From the NCBI RefSeq assembly GCF_007995085.1, contig NZ_VOQS01000005.1:2170001-2234000 (forward strand): DNA of 64,000 nucleotides, written 5' to 3'. A program made the translations under genes and the position numbers. The first letter of the stretch is position 1. Each line of letters begins with the position of its first letter. The notes under the pieces were generated by a model that was given only the letters and a program-made list of their open reading frames with translations, made no database searches and was not told where the DNA came from. The stretch comes from Paraburkholderia azotifigens. Its GTDB lineage: Bacteria; Pseudomonadota; Gammaproteobacteria; Burkholderiales; Burkholderiaceae. Shown piece by piece: positions 27,398 through 36,511 of the stretch.

Positions 27398-28420
27398 ATG
27401 TCTAGCTTTAACGTTGCACTGAACTTTGAAGACGGCGTGACTCGCTTTGTCGAATGTAAAGCGGGCGAGAAGGTCCTTGACGCGGCGTTTCGCGCCAAGA
27501 TTAACCTGCCGATGGACTGCTCGGACGGTGTTTGCGGCACCTGCAAGTGCCGTGCAGAGAGCGGCAGTTATGACCTCGGAGACGACTATATCGAGGACGC
27601 GCTGACCGAGGACGAAAAGGACAGCGGCCTGGTGCTCACCTGCCAGATGGTGCCCAGCAGTGATTGCGTTATTGCTGTCCCGGCATCGTCTACGGCGTGC
27701 AAGACTGAGCAAAGCAAGTTTGCTGCAACAGTGACGAAGGTCGAACAGCACAATGATGCAGCGGTTGTCCTCGAGTTGGACGTGCACACCGCCCCTCCGG
27801 TTTTCCTGGCCGGCCAGTACGTCAACATCGACGTTCCCGGCAGCGGCAAGCACCGCTCGTACTCGTTTTCGTCGGCGCCGGGCGAATCGAAAATCAGCTT
27901 CCTGATCAAGAAGATTCCCGGCGGCGTGATGAGCACGTGGCTGGAGTTGGCACAGCCCGGCGACAAGGTTGAGCTGGTTGGTCCGCTGGGCAGCTTCTAT
28001 CTCCGGGCAGTCGAGCGTCCGCTGTTGTTCCTGGCTGGCGGCACGGGCTTGGCCCCGTTCCTGTCGATGCTGGAAGTTCTCGTGCGCGCAAACTCGCAAC
28101 AGAAAGTCCATCTCATCTACGGTGTCACGCGCGATCTGGACCTGGTACAGGTCGAAGCAGTCGAGGCGTACGTTGCTAAGCTGCCGAACTTTACGTTCAG
28201 CACCGTTGTTGCGGAAGATGCTTCGAGCCATCCGCGCAAGGGCTGGGTGACCCAGCACATGCCAGCCGAATGTCTCAACGACGGCGATGTTGATGTGTAC
28301 CTCTGCGGGCCTCCGCCGATGGTCGACGCGGTGCGCAAGTATTTCGACGAAAATGGTGTGAAGCCCAACAGCTTCCATTACGAAAAGTTCACCCCCAACG
28401 CAACTCCGGTGGCCGCATGA
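27398..28420 (+). CDS. benC: Benzoate dioxygenase electron-transfer reductase
   Basis: A 340-residue class IB reductase. An N-terminal plant-type ferredoxin has CSDGVCGTCKC with a fourth Cys in LTCQMVP. An FAD domain (HRSYSFSS) and an NADH domain (LFLAGGTGLAPFLSML, YLCGPPPMVDAV) follow. It passes electrons from NADH to the BenA Rieske centre. GTAGGAGG precedes the ATG, and the stop overlaps benD by four bases. Confidence 0.95.
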   Translation: MSSFNVALNFEDGVTRFVECKAGEKVLDAAFRAKINLPMDCSDGVCGTCKCRAESGSYDLGDDYIEDALTEDEKDSGLVLTCQMVPSSDCVIAVPASSTACKTEQSKFAATVTKVEQHNDAAVVLELDVHTAPPVFLAGQYVNIDVPGSGKHRSYSFSSAPGESKISFLIKKIPGGVMSTWLELAQPGDKVELVGPLGSFYLRAVERPLLFLAGGTGLAPFLSMLEVLVRANSQQKVHLIYGVTRDLDLVQVEAVEAYVAKLPNFTFSTVVAEDASSHPRKGWVTQHMPAECLNDGDVDVYLCGPPPMVDAVRKYFDENGVKPNSFHYEKFTPNATPVAA

Positions 28421-29193
28421 GTGACGCGCGATTCGAAGGGAAGGTAATGGTCGTAACCGGTGCGGCCCAAGGTATCGGGCGCGGCGTGGCTCTGCGCGCA
28501 GCCGCCGAAGGTGCGAAGGTTCTGTTTGTCGACCGCGCCGACTTCGTCTCCGATGTCGCTGCCGAAGCGACGGGGGCTGACACCGCCGGCTTCGTTGCCG
28601 ATCTCGAGACGTACGAAGGCGCGGCCGCTACGATGGCATTTGCTGTGCAGAAGTTTGGCCGAATTGACATCCTGGTTAACGGGGTGGGCGGTGCCATCCG
28701 TATGCGGCCCTATGCCGAGTTCGAGCCGGCTCAGATTGATGCGGAAATCCGCCGCTCACTTATGCCAACCTTGTACGCCTGTCACGCAGTTCTTCCGCAT
28801 ATGCTTGCGCAAGGTCGCGGAACCATCGTCAACGTTTCCTCCAATGCAACGCGCGGTATCCGCCGTGTGCCGTACTCGGCTGCCAAGGGTGGTGTTAACG
28901 CAATGACCCAGTCGCTCGCAATGGAATACGGCGAGCACAACATCCGAGTGGTCGCTGCTGCACCAGGTGGAACCGAGGCGCCTCCGCGGCGCGTGCCTCG
29001 CAATGCCGCCGGCGATAGCGAGCAAGAGAAGACCTGGATGGGCGAAGCAGTGAAACAGGTCAAAGAATCGAATTTTTTCAAGCGTTACGGGACGCTCGAC
29101 GAGCAAGTCGCTCCCATTCTCTTTCTTGCTTCTGACGAAGCAGGCTACATCACCGGCGCCGTGCTGCCCGTTGCAGGTGGCGACAACGGCTAA
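28417..29193 (+). CDS. benD: Benzoate cis-diol dehydrogenase
   Basis: A 258-residue classical SDR that oxidises 1,6-dihydroxycyclohexa-2,4-diene carboxylate to catechol with loss of CO2. GAAQGIGRG is the NAD motif, the catalytic Ser lies in VNVSSNATRG, and YSAAKGG holds the Tyr/Lys pair. It is translationally coupled to benC. Confidence 0.93.
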   Translation: MSDARFEGKVMVVTGAAQGIGRGVALRAAAEGAKVLFVDRADFVSDVAAEATGADTAGFVADLETYEGAAATMAFAVQKFGRIDILVNGVGGAIRMRPYAEFEPAQIDAEIRRSLMPTLYACHAVLPHMLAQGRGTIVNVSSNATRGIRRVPYSAAKGGVNAMTQSLAMEYGEHNIRVVAAAPGGTEAPPRRVPRNAAGDSEQEKTWMGEAVKQVKESNFFKRYGTLDEQVAPILFLASDEAGYITGAVLPVAGGDNG

Positions 29194-29228
29194 GGCTTAG
29201 AGAACAATTACGAGAAGGAGACGCCGCA

Positions 29229-29627
29229 ATGAACGAACGTAAAGCCATTGTTCCCGCGGGGATGGAAGCGGTGTACGAAAAGATTCACTACGCCCCTGCA
29301 GTGAAGGTCGGGAGCACGGTGTATGTGTCCGGGCAGATTGGGCGTGACACCGACATGAAACTGGTGGAGGCTCGCGAAGCGCAGATTGTCCAGGCGTTCG
29401 AAAACCTGAAGACAGTGCTCGAAGCTGCAGGCGCAACGCTCAGTGACGTGGTTGACGTCACCAGTTTCCATACGGACATGCGTGACCTTCCGCTGTTCAT
29501 GGAGGTCCGAGACCGATACCTCAATACGCATCCCCTGCCAGCATGGACCGCCGTAGGCGCACACATGCTGGGCGGTGCGGCCGGCTACATCGTGGAAATC
29601 AAGGCTGTCGCAGTGCTGTCCGAATAG
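29229..29627 (+). CDS. RidA/YjgF/YER057c/UK114-family protein
   Basis: A 132-residue RidA-fold protein. YSPAVKVG-type start (HYAPAVKVGSTVYVSGQIG), FENLKTVLEAAGATLSDVV and the C-terminal VEIKAVAV are typical. The Arg that in RidA contacts the carboxylate is not in its usual setting (TAVGAHMLG), so it may belong to a RidA subgroup with another activity. It follows benD by 35 bases with AAGGAGAC upstream, so it is the last gene of the catA-benABCD transcript. Confidence 0.85.
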   Translation: MNERKAIVPAGMEAVYEKIHYAPAVKVGSTVYVSGQIGRDTDMKLVEAREAQIVQAFENLKTVLEAAGATLSDVVDVTSFHTDMRDLPLFMEVRDRYLNTHPLPAWTAVGAHMLGGAAGYIVEIKAVAVLSE

Positions 29628-29646
29628 TCGTGGATCTTCCAATTTC

Positions 29647-29667
29647 TGACACGGAGTCGGCGTGTCA
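29647..29667 (+). terminator. Hairpin after the ben operon
   Basis: TGACACG and CGTGTCA form a perfect 7-bp stem with a 7-base loop 20 bases after the last gene of the operon. There is no T-tract, so termination is only a possibility. Confidence 0.3.
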
Positions 29668-30502
29668 AGCCAGGTTCGCCAACGGGCAACACGCGATGTT
29701 GTTGCGGTACTTCCAGATCGAGCAGACGACGTGGCACGACTGGGGATTGTGCTCAAACACGCAGAGCCCATCGTCACTGTCATTGGAAAGGGAAGACGAT
29801 GGAGAACGAGATTCTTCGTGAAGCGGTGGAGGTAGAAAAGTCGCGAAAATGGATTGCGCGCTCACCCTCATTGCCAGGGGACGCGACAACGCGGGGTGGC
29901 TCGCGAGCGTGACGACATAGGTGAGTGCTGAACAGCGATAGTAGCTGTCCTGCGGATTGCCCTGGACAACAGAGGGGTAAGGTTCCCGCCACGGGAAGGG
30001 CGTTACAGGCGTCGTTGGAGAAATGACCACCTCGAAGCGTGAAAATGCCGACTGGAATCGCTGAAAAATCCATGTCAGTTCTGCCTGCGGCCATGAGCAG
30101 CCTTTCAGAGTTCGTGGCACTTTGTCGCTCACTCGACCGGACATGGCTAAATATGCAATTGGAAGGACCTGAGGTTTGCGCCAGCAAACTTTGCCCGGCT
30201 TCGTATGTCCACCTGTATGGGTTGCCATGCGGTACGCTTTCGGTCAGCGTCGCCTGGAACCGCGCACGCGACTATCAGAGAAGATCGTTGATCCTATCGA
30301 CGCCGGTTTTACCCGTCGCGCCAGTAACCAGGAATTTGGGTTGTCGCATGCGACCGCTCCAAAACTCGAACAGGCACGATCGCGTGCATAGCCCGCGACC
30401 GATCGGCTTTCCTCCTGTTCCGAGTCCTTTCCGCCATGTGTCGGCATAGACGGATACATGGCACTTTCAAAAGGCGAGGCCGGCAGCCACGCGCATGCTG
30501 GT
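29668..30502. other. Stretch with no supported gene
   Basis: About 830 bases with open frames on both strands, but none carries a recognised motif, a consistent start or a good ribosome binding site. It is probably decayed. Confidence 0.4.
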
Positions 30503-30938
30503 CTACAGGGTGACCTGGGCCGGAATATCGCGCACCACTTCAGTCAGTTTGCCGGAATTGATCTCGTAGAAGAAACCATAGAGCTTGACGTTCTTCGGTA
30601 CGGCCGGGCTGGCACGAAGCAGTTCGACATCGTGTTTGATCGACTCCTCGAAATTCGAAATGGCGAGGCTATCGTGATCGAACATCGTTGAGATGTCGGC
30701 GTGATGGTGATCATGGAACTCGTCAACGAGGGCTTCAGGCGTGAAAGCCGTTGCGCCGCAAAATGAGTGATGCACCACCACGACGTTTTGAACCTTGAAG
30801 AGATAGTCCATCGTTGCGACCGACTGCAGAGCCGAAAGGGCGCGCCCCCCCCGCGTTCGACACGGCGAACAACGTACGGGTGTTACCGATCCGGTTACCG
30901 GCTTCATCAAGAATGTTTTCACCCGGATAGACCTCATC
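30503..30938 (-). pseudogene. Carbonic-anhydrase-like protein, C-terminal part (split by IS, frameshifted)
   Basis: The minus strand reads EVYPGENILDEAGNR and TLFAVSNAGG. After a one-base shift at an eight-base homopolymer (C8 on the plus strand, 30845-30852) it continues ALQSVATMDYLFKVQNVVVV, HHSFCGATAFTPEALVDEFH and LYGFFYEINSGKLTEVVRDI. The His-x2-Cys late zinc ligands of beta-type carbonic anhydrases are in HHSFC. The N-terminal part lies beyond the insertion element at 33530-33709. Removing the element and one copy of its target duplication restores the frame across the junction. Confidence 0.7.
30933..30938 (+). repeat. Target-site duplication, left copy
   Basis: CTCATC immediately precedes the left TG end of the IS21-family element and recurs directly after its right CA end at 33530-33535. 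Confidence 0.75.
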
Positions 30939-31060
30939 TGCGTATTTCACACCAAGCTGGACAGTGATTTCGCGGCAAGCTGGACAGGCATTTCACGCGA
31001 AGGTGGACACGGATTTCACGGCAAGCTGGACAGCGATTTCACACGAAGCTGGACAGTAAC
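30939..31060 (+). repeat. Left-end multiple terminal repeats of the IS
   Basis: Five copies of a short repeat, consensus AAGCTGGACA plus a following TTTCAC-like half (one copy AAGGTGGACA), occur about every 22-26 bases. Such arrays are the transposase-binding repeats of IS21-family ends. Confidence 0.7.
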
Positions 31061-31120
31061 GCTCTGATGTAGCGACGCGGGTCAACCGTGGCACGCTCGA
31101 CGATTTCGTCGAGAGGCCAC

Positions 31121-32659
31121 ATGGCATATCCAACGTTGACCATGCGTAAAATTCGTGAAGTGCTGCGCCTGCATTTCGACTGCGGGTTTAAGCAGCGTGA
31201 GATTGCCCGGGCAGTCGGTGCCTCTCCAACGACAGTCGGACAGTATGTGCGGCGCATGGAGCGCGCAGGGCTTACCTGGGCGGTGTCGGCGACGCTGTCC
31301 GACGATGAACTCGAAGCGCTGCTGTACCCGCCGCCACCACAGGTCGAGGGGCAGCGGCCCGAACCCCACTGGCCCACCGTCCGTCGCGAGCTCTCGCGCA
31401 AGGGCGTCACGCTGGATCTGCTGTGGAACGAGTACAAGGCCGAGCATCCGGACGGCTATGCGTACACGTGGTTCTGCACGCACTACAGCCAGTGGGCCAG
31501 CTCGTTGCCCCTGACATTGCGCCAGACGCACGCTCCGGGCGAGAAGCTGTTCGTCGACTACTCCGGCGACAGGGTCGCAATCATCGATGCGGCGACGGGC
31601 GAGATCCGTGAGGCGGAGCTCTTCGTCGCAGTGCTCGGCGCGTCGAACTACACGTACGCCGAAGCGACCTGGACGCAGCAGTTGCCGGACTGGATCGGCT
31701 CGCACGTGCGTGCGTTCGAATTCATCGGTGGCTGTCCTGAGATTGTCGTGCCGGATAACCTTAAGTCAGGCGTACACAAGCCCAGCTTCTATGATCCGCT
31801 GATCAATCGCACCTACGCAGCAATGGCCGCGCATTATTGCGTCACTGTCCTCCCGGCTCGCAGCGGGAAGCCCCGCGACAAGGCAAAGGTTGAACAGGGC
31901 GTACTCCTGGTCCAGCGCTGGATTCTCGCCCGGCTGCGCAAGCAGCGCTTCTTCAGTCTGGCCGAGGCGAACCGGGCAATCGCCGGATTGCTCGCCAGCC
32001 TGAACAACAAGGCCTTCAAGAAGCTGCCGGGTTCGCGCCGCAGCGCCTTCGAGGAACTTGACCGTCCGGCGCTCAAGGCGTTGCCTGTGCTGCCGTACCA
32101 GTACGCCGACTGGAAGGTCGCCCGCGTCGGCATCGACTATCACGTCGAACTGACTGGTCATTACTACTCGGTCCCACATCGCTTTGCGCGCGAACAGGTT
32201 GACCTTCGTTACACCACATCGACGGTCGAGATCTTCCATCGCGGCAAGCGTATCGCCGCGCACGCAAAGAGCGACCGGCGCGGCGCCCATACCACGCTCA
32301 ATGAACACATGCCCGCTAACCATCAGGCCGTCACTGGCTGGGACCCACAGCGCCTGCGCAACTGGGCGGACAGCATCGGCCCATACACCGCCGCAGTCAT
32401 CGAGCATCTGCTGGGCGGTCGCCAGCATCCGCAGCAGGCCTATCGCACCTGTCTTGGTGTGCTTCGGCTCGCAAAGGACTATGGCAACGAGCGACTTGAG
32501 GTGGCCTGCTGCCGCGCCATCGATCTCAAAGCGCCGGGGTACAAGTTCATCGCCTCAACGCTGAAGAACGGTCTGGATCAGCAACCCTCGCCGACATCTG
32601 CACAGGCCGACTTACCGCTTACGCACGCCAACGTGCGTGGGCCCAACTACTACCATTGA
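31121..32659 (+). CDS. istA: IS21-family transposase IstA
   Basis: A 512-residue transposase. ATG 31121 has GAGAGG upstream; a GTG at 31088 is in frame. The N-terminal helix-turn-helix (LRLHFDCGFKQREIARAVGA) is followed by the rve integrase core with FVDYSGD (first Asp), IVVPDNLKSGV (second Asp) and KAKVEQGVLLVQRW (catalytic Glu). A C-terminal Mu-type beta-barrel (HYYSVPHRFAREQVDLR) follows. It is full length, cuts and joins the IS ends and works with IstB. Confidence 0.92.
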   Translation: MAYPTLTMRKIREVLRLHFDCGFKQREIARAVGASPTTVGQYVRRMERAGLTWAVSATLSDDELEALLYPPPPQVEGQRPEPHWPTVRRELSRKGVTLDLLWNEYKAEHPDGYAYTWFCTHYSQWASSLPLTLRQTHAPGEKLFVDYSGDRVAIIDAATGEIREAELFVAVLGASNYTYAEATWTQQLPDWIGSHVRAFEFIGGCPEIVVPDNLKSGVHKPSFYDPLINRTYAAMAAHYCVTVLPARSGKPRDKAKVEQGVLLVQRWILARLRKQRFFSLAEANRAIAGLLASLNNKAFKKLPGSRRSAFEELDRPALKALPVLPYQYADWKVARVGIDYHVELTGHYYSVPHRFAREQVDLRYTTSTVEIFHRGKRIAAHAKSDRRGAHTTLNEHMPANHQAVTGWDPQRLRNWADSIGPYTAAVIEHLLGGRQHPQQAYRTCLGVLRLAKDYGNERLEVACCRAIDLKAPGYKFIASTLKNGLDQQPSPTSAQADLPLTHANVRGPNYYH

Positions 32660-32668
32660 AGGAGAAAT

Positions 32669-33427
32669 ATGCTCAGACATCCGACCATCGAGAAGCTGCA
32701 CGAGCTACGCCTGAGCGGCATGGCCGCCGCGCTCACCGAGCAGCAGGGACTCGCCGACATCGAAGCAATGAGCTTCGAGGAACGACTGGGTCTGCTTGTT
32801 GAGCGAGAGTCCAGCGTGCGCGAATCACGGCAGACGACGGCGCGGCTACGCCGCGCAAAACTGAAGTTCCCCGATGCCGTGCCCGAGGACATCGACTACC
32901 GCTCGGCACGGGGACTCGACCGCAGTCTCATCGGCCAGCTGCTGACGTGCAACTGGATTCGCGAGCGCAACAGCACGGTGATCATAGGCGCCACCGGTCT
33001 TGGCAAGACCTGGCTGTCTTGTGCACTGGCCAACCAGGCATGCCGTCAGGGCTTCTCAACGCTGTATCTGAAAATGCCCCGGTTGAACGAGGATCTTGCC
33101 ATTGCCCACGGTAGTGGCCGCTACGCACGCCTGCTGGCGCAGTGGGCAAAGACGGACGTCCTGCTGATGGATGACTTCGCGATGGCGCCCATGAGCGACG
33201 GCGCCGTGCGCGACCTGCTGGAGATTCTTGATGATCGTCACGGCCACCGTTCGACGCTTGTGACAAGTCAGATTCCAATTGAGAACTGGCACGCGGTACT
33301 CGGGGATCCGACGCTCGCCGACGCCATTCTCGATCGACTCGTGCACAACACCTATCGCGTCAATCTCAGCGGCGAGTCGATGCGCAAACACAAAAAGAGT
33401 TTGACCGACAAACCCCGATCAGAGTAA
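32669..33427 (+). CDS. istB: IS21-family helper ATPase IstB
   Basis: A 252-residue AAA+ ATPase of the DnaC/IstB type. Walker A is GATGLGKTWL, Walker B VLLMDDFAM, and sensor region VTSQIPIENWH. The N-terminal IS21 helper domain (HELRLSGMAAALTEQQ) binds IstA. It begins nine bases after istA with AAGGAG upstream. Confidence 0.93.
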   Translation: MLRHPTIEKLHELRLSGMAAALTEQQGLADIEAMSFEERLGLLVERESSVRESRQTTARLRRAKLKFPDAVPEDIDYRSARGLDRSLIGQLLTCNWIRERNSTVIIGATGLGKTWLSCALANQACRQGFSTLYLKMPRLNEDLAIAHGSGRYARLLAQWAKTDVLLMDDFAMAPMSDGAVRDLLEILDDRHGHRSTLVTSQIPIENWHAVLGDPTLADAILDRLVHNTYRVNLSGESMRKHKKSLTDKPRSE

Positions 33428-33449
33428 AAATCGGAAACCCCGCGTCGCT

Positions 33450-33529
33450 GCGCTCCGACTGTCCAGCTTCGCGCGAATCAGCCGTCCACCTTCACGCGAA
33501 ACGCGTGTCCAGCTTCCACGAATTACGCA
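33450..33529 (-). repeat. Right-end terminal repeats of the IS
   Basis: Three inverted copies of the repeat seen at the left end (TGTCCAGCTT, CGTCCACCTT, TGTCCAGCTT), 24-27 bases apart, precede the right terminus. Confidence 0.65.
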
Positions 33530-33535
33530 CTCATC
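33530..33535 (+). repeat. Target-site duplication, right copy
   Basis: CTCATC directly after the right IS end, identical to 30933-30938. Confidence 0.75.
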
Positions 33536-33709
33536 CTCGAAATAGTCCGCGACAGCCTGCGGTATTTCAGATGCCCTCGGGTCAAAGCAGTGGATCACAA
33601 TGGTCTTCATCGGGATGAAATGACTGAATCCCTGAAAGTTCGACTGATCGAACCACGCCGGGTCAAACCACGGTTGTGTCCTGAATTCGAATTCGCTGTA
33701 TTGGCTCAT
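33530..33709 (-). pseudogene. Carbonic-anhydrase-like protein, N-terminal part
   Basis: From ATG 33709 the frame reads MSQYSEFEFRTQPWFDPAWF and then TIVIHCFDPRASEIPQAV, ending ADYFEDE at the IS border. CFDPR is the Cys-x-Asp-x-Arg motif that supplies the first zinc ligand and the Asp/Arg dyad in beta-carbonic anhydrases. Joined to the other half it gives a protein of about 205 residues reading DYFEDEVYPGEN across the join. Confidence 0.7.
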
Positions 33710-33860
33710 TTGCCTTGCTCCACTCTGTGCGTTCCTCGATTGATCGGAAGGGCAGCGTTTTGGTGCTGCGTTTGCTACCGAGTATAGGTTTGTCGATCTG
33801 CGGCACAAATGACATTGCGCCCTCGATTTCTGCCAGCGCTCTACTGCATGAAGCAGCGAC

Positions 33861-34484
33861 TCATTCGTCGAACGGCGCCCAATCCAGCACGACTGGTGCA
33901 TCCACGATTGTGAGCGGCGATCGATTGTGCGCAACGCGCGAGCAAATGTGGAACCAGTGCGGGTACGGCTGTTTGCAGTCGACCTCGTAGTTGAGCATTT
34001 CGTTGAAAGCACGCTTGAAGTTTCGCCGCGGGTATCGTCGTAGCACTTCGGCGACGTCCGCGGGGTCAAGGTGCGCGCCGGCCACGCCGGAGACGTCGTA
34101 TGCCAGCCCGAGCTGCATCAGGCGGCTGGTATCGCCCCTGAACTGATTCATGTCCCACGTATGGAGCGCGATGTTGTCCCAAACCTTTTGCGCGCGATCT
34201 TCCGATAGTCCCCGCTCGACGAGGAACGTCCGCGCCGCCGTCGCACCTTCAATCTCGAAGCGATGCGGGCCAGGTGCATGGTCAGTAAGACCTAGATCGT
34301 GCAGCACGGCTGACATAAACATCAACTCGCTGTCCACCTTCGTCGCTTCCTGTTGCGCGAACAGTTCGCCGAACCAGTAGCACCGCATCACATGGTTGAA
34401 GAGCGTCTCATTCGAGACGGAGCGTGCAAGCTCTTCAGCCGCACGGACAAGGCTGCTGTCCGGTACCTTGATATCTGATATCAC
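33861..34484 (-). CDS. HD-domain protein (cyanamide-hydratase-like)
   Basis: A 207-residue HD phosphohydrolase-fold protein. NHVMRCYWFGELFAQQ, AVLHDLGLTDHAPGPHRFEI with the HD pair, and ALHTWDMNQF are the metal-binding helices. The arrangement resembles the cyanamide hydratase-like group rather than nucleotide phosphohydrolases. The substrate is unknown. It sits divergently placed beside the carbonic-anhydrase half and next to a GlxA-type regulator, all on the minus strand. Confidence 0.8.
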   Translation of the reverse strand: MISDIKVPDSSLVRAAEELARSVSNETLFNHVMRCYWFGELFAQQEATKVDSELMFMSAVLHDLGLTDHAPGPHRFEIEGATAARTFLVERGLSEDRAQKVWDNIALHTWDMNQFRGDTSRLMQLGLAYDVSGVAGAHLDPADVAEVLRRYPRRNFKRAFNEMLNYEVDCKQPYPHWFHICSRVAHNRSPLTIVDAPVVLDWAPFDE

Positions 34485-34616
34485 GATATTGTCCTGTCGA
34501 TATGGCTATTGAAACTAGCTGATTCAGTATAGGACCACGAATCATTTCATAAATGACATCCGCACCTCGTTTTCTGCCAGCACGCTAGTCCGCGCTCTGA
34601 GCGACGTCTTGTTTTT

Positions 34617-35591
34617 CTATCCACCATCAACGCCGAACCGGCGGCGATATTCGCCTGGCCTCAGGCCGGTGATCCTGTGAAAGACCTTCCGAAAAGCGCC
34701 CGGATCGCCGTATCCAACTTCCCAGGCGATGGCATCAATCGCCAGATTTCCGAACTGCAACATCTCGCGCGCTCTTCCCACCCGCACTCTCTGACAGTAG
34801 TCGATGGGAGTGAGCCCCGTCGCCTTGCGAAAGCGACGCAGGAAGGTTCGCTCCTCCAAACCCGCGTTCAAGGCCAGCGAAGCAAGCGACGCGTCCTTCG
34901 CGCCGGTTTCCTGGAGCCAATGCTGAACCTTGAGCACCGCCGGATCACCGTGCGTCAGATTCGGTGAAAAGACGCTGTAATACCGCTGCTCGCGGCCAGG
35001 CGGATCGACGAGGAAGAATCGAGCGGTATCGCACATCACCGTGGGACCCAGAAAGCGATCGACAAGCTTCAGGCCGAGATCTGTCCAGGCCATCATGCCG
35101 CCGGCGCTGACGATATCCCCGTCATCGATGAGCAGCCGGTCGACGTCGAGCAGCACGCCGGGGAATCGCACACGAAAGGCATCGGCGAGCGCCCAGTGGG
35201 TGGTAGCGGAACGGCCGGTCAGCAACCCGGTTTCCGCGAGAAGAAAGGCGCCCCCGCAGACGGATGCAAGCGTTGTCCCCGCGCGATGCTGGTTTATCAG
35301 CCATTCGACGAAGGGCGCTGCCTGATCGGGTGGGAGCGGGTCACCGAGGCAAGGCGGCAAGAGCAGGACCGTCGGAGCGCCATTGTGTTGGCTGGCAGCG
35401 CCGACGTCCCGAACGGGTATCCTGTTCGGTCCCTGTTGCCGCCATTGACTGACGACCAGCGAGACAGTGTCCCGTTCGCCCCGCTGCGCGGCGAAGCGAT
35501 TTGCGATGGAGAACAGATCGACAAGGCCATAGACGGCGGCGAGCTGTGCGCCCGGAAACAGCACGATGCCTATTTCGGTTTTACGCTGCAT
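34617..35591 (-). CDS. GlxA-family AraC-type regulator (DJ-1/PfpI plus AraC domains)
   Basis: A 324-residue regulator starting at ATG 35591 (MQRKTEIGIVLFPGAQL). The N-terminal DJ-1/PfpI-like domain has SVCGGAFLLAETGLLTGR, with Cys at the nucleophile elbow, and TTHW. The C-terminal AraC domain has two helix-turn-helices: DASLASLALNAGLEERTFLR and AIDAIAWEVGYGDPGAFRKV. It probably controls neighbouring genes such as the HD-domain protein or the DUF2182/DUF1326 pair. No operator could be picked out. Confidence 0.88.
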   Translation of the reverse strand: MQRKTEIGIVLFPGAQLAAVYGLVDLFSIANRFAAQRGERDTVSLVVSQWRQQGPNRIPVRDVGAASQHNGAPTVLLLPPCLGDPLPPDQAAPFVEWLINQHRAGTTLASVCGGAFLLAETGLLTGRSATTHWALADAFRVRFPGVLLDVDRLLIDDGDIVSAGGMMAWTDLGLKLVDRFLGPTVMCDTARFFLVDPPGREQRYYSVFSPNLTHGDPAVLKVQHWLQETGAKDASLASLALNAGLEERTFLRRFRKATGLTPIDYCQRVRVGRAREMLQFGNLAIDAIAWEVGYGDPGAFRKVFHRITGLRPGEYRRRFGVDGG

Positions 35592-35680
35592 CGCATGAGA
35601 TAGTGTTCGACGACAGAGAAATGCTAGCTCGACGGGCGGATATCGGAAATGACATGCACCACCGCAAATTCTGCCAGGGG

Positions 35681-36511
35681 CTAATGCGCGTGACAGATCG
35701 AAGCGCGGTAAAGGAACTGATGCTTGAGCAGCGGTGCCGTGTCGGGCGCTACCGCGATCCAGATACCCATCACAGCAAGGAAAATCCCAACCGGTGCCAT
35801 TAGCTTCTTGCCGTGAGGCAACATCTTTTCCGCGAACATCATGACGGTCAGCATGGCCATCCACGAGAAGCTCATGGCGCCCACCGCGAACATCACCGCC
35901 ATCAGGGCCCAACAGCATCCGACGCAAACGAGCCCGTGCCGGAAGCCCATGACAACCGCTCCGCCGTCGCCGTCCCTCCAGTAGCGGGAAAAGAATGAGA
36001 GCGGCGAACGGCAGCCCGTAAGGCAGGCGTGCTTGAGGCTCGAAAACTGGTAGAGACCTGCCAGCACCAAAACGGATGCGGCCAGATACGGTCCGGCGCG
36101 GTTCCAGGCGATCCATTCGAGACCGGCCGAACGAACCACCGAGTCCAGAAAATAAGCGCCCAGCCCGTACGCGATCCACGCAATGCCATAGCCAGCGATG
36201 AAGGACGGGATTCGACGTCGGCGCTCATTAGCAGTCTTGCCGCGGCCTCTGAGCAGAATGCCGAACGCTGCGACATAGTTGAGCTCGGACGGCAGCATCA
36301 TGGCGGTGAGCATCACGACCCAGCCGATCAGGAACATCGGCAGATCATGCAGCGGCGTTCCGGGGCCTTCGTCCATCCCGCCCATCGAGATCAACAAGGC
36401 GAACCAGGCGGCGACGCTGAGCCCGACGATCGCGATCGTCCAGCCCGGCGTTGCCGAGCCGCGTCCAAGCGACTTGATGGCGCCGCGCGATGCGGTAACG
36501 AGGACCTTCAT
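35681..36511 (-). CDS. DUF2182 membrane protein
   Basis: A 276-residue protein with about seven TM segments. Typical motifs are WVVMLTAMMLPSE in the second TM and the Cys-rich HACLTGCRSPLSFF and GLVCVGCCWALMAVMFAVG, which suggest metal binding in the membrane. The final KKLMAPVGIFLAVMGIW is also typical. It overlaps the upstream DUF1326 gene by four bases, a pairing that implies joint function; none is established. Confidence 0.85.
   Translation of the reverse strand: MKVLVTASRGAIKSLGRGSATPGWTIAIVGLSVAAWFALLISMGGMDEGPGTPLHDLPMFLIGWVVMLTAMMLPSELNYVAAFGILLRGRGKTANERRRRIPSFIAGYGIAWIAYGLGAYFLDSVVRSAGLEWIAWNRAGPYLAASVLVLAGLYQFSSLKHACLTGCRSPLSFFSRYWRDGDGGAVVMGFRHGLVCVGCCWALMAVMFAVGAMSFSWMAMLTVMMFAEKMLPHGKKLMAPVGIFLAVMGIWIAVAPDTAPLLKHQFLYRASICHAH

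Larger units (their letters stand above)
30939..33529 (+). mobile_element. IS21-family insertion sequence, 2,591 bp
   Basis: The ends are TGCGTATTTCAC on the left and, inverted, TGCGTAATTCGT on the right, giving the TG...CA termini expected for IS21. It is flanked by a 6-bp direct repeat CTCATC. It carries istA and istB in one orientation and arrays of internal terminal repeats at both ends. It interrupts a carbonic-anhydrase-like gene on the opposite strand. Both transposition genes look intact, so it may still be active. Confidence 0.88.

Noticed and set aside
27209..28378. 389-residue minus-strand frame
   Set aside because: Antisense to benC; no recognisable domain.
30939..31060. Regularly spaced short repeats suggesting a small CRISPR array
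   Set aside because: Repeats of about 10 bases with 12-16-base gaps, placed at the end of an IS21 element and mirrored at its other end; they are transposase-binding repeats and no cas gene is present.
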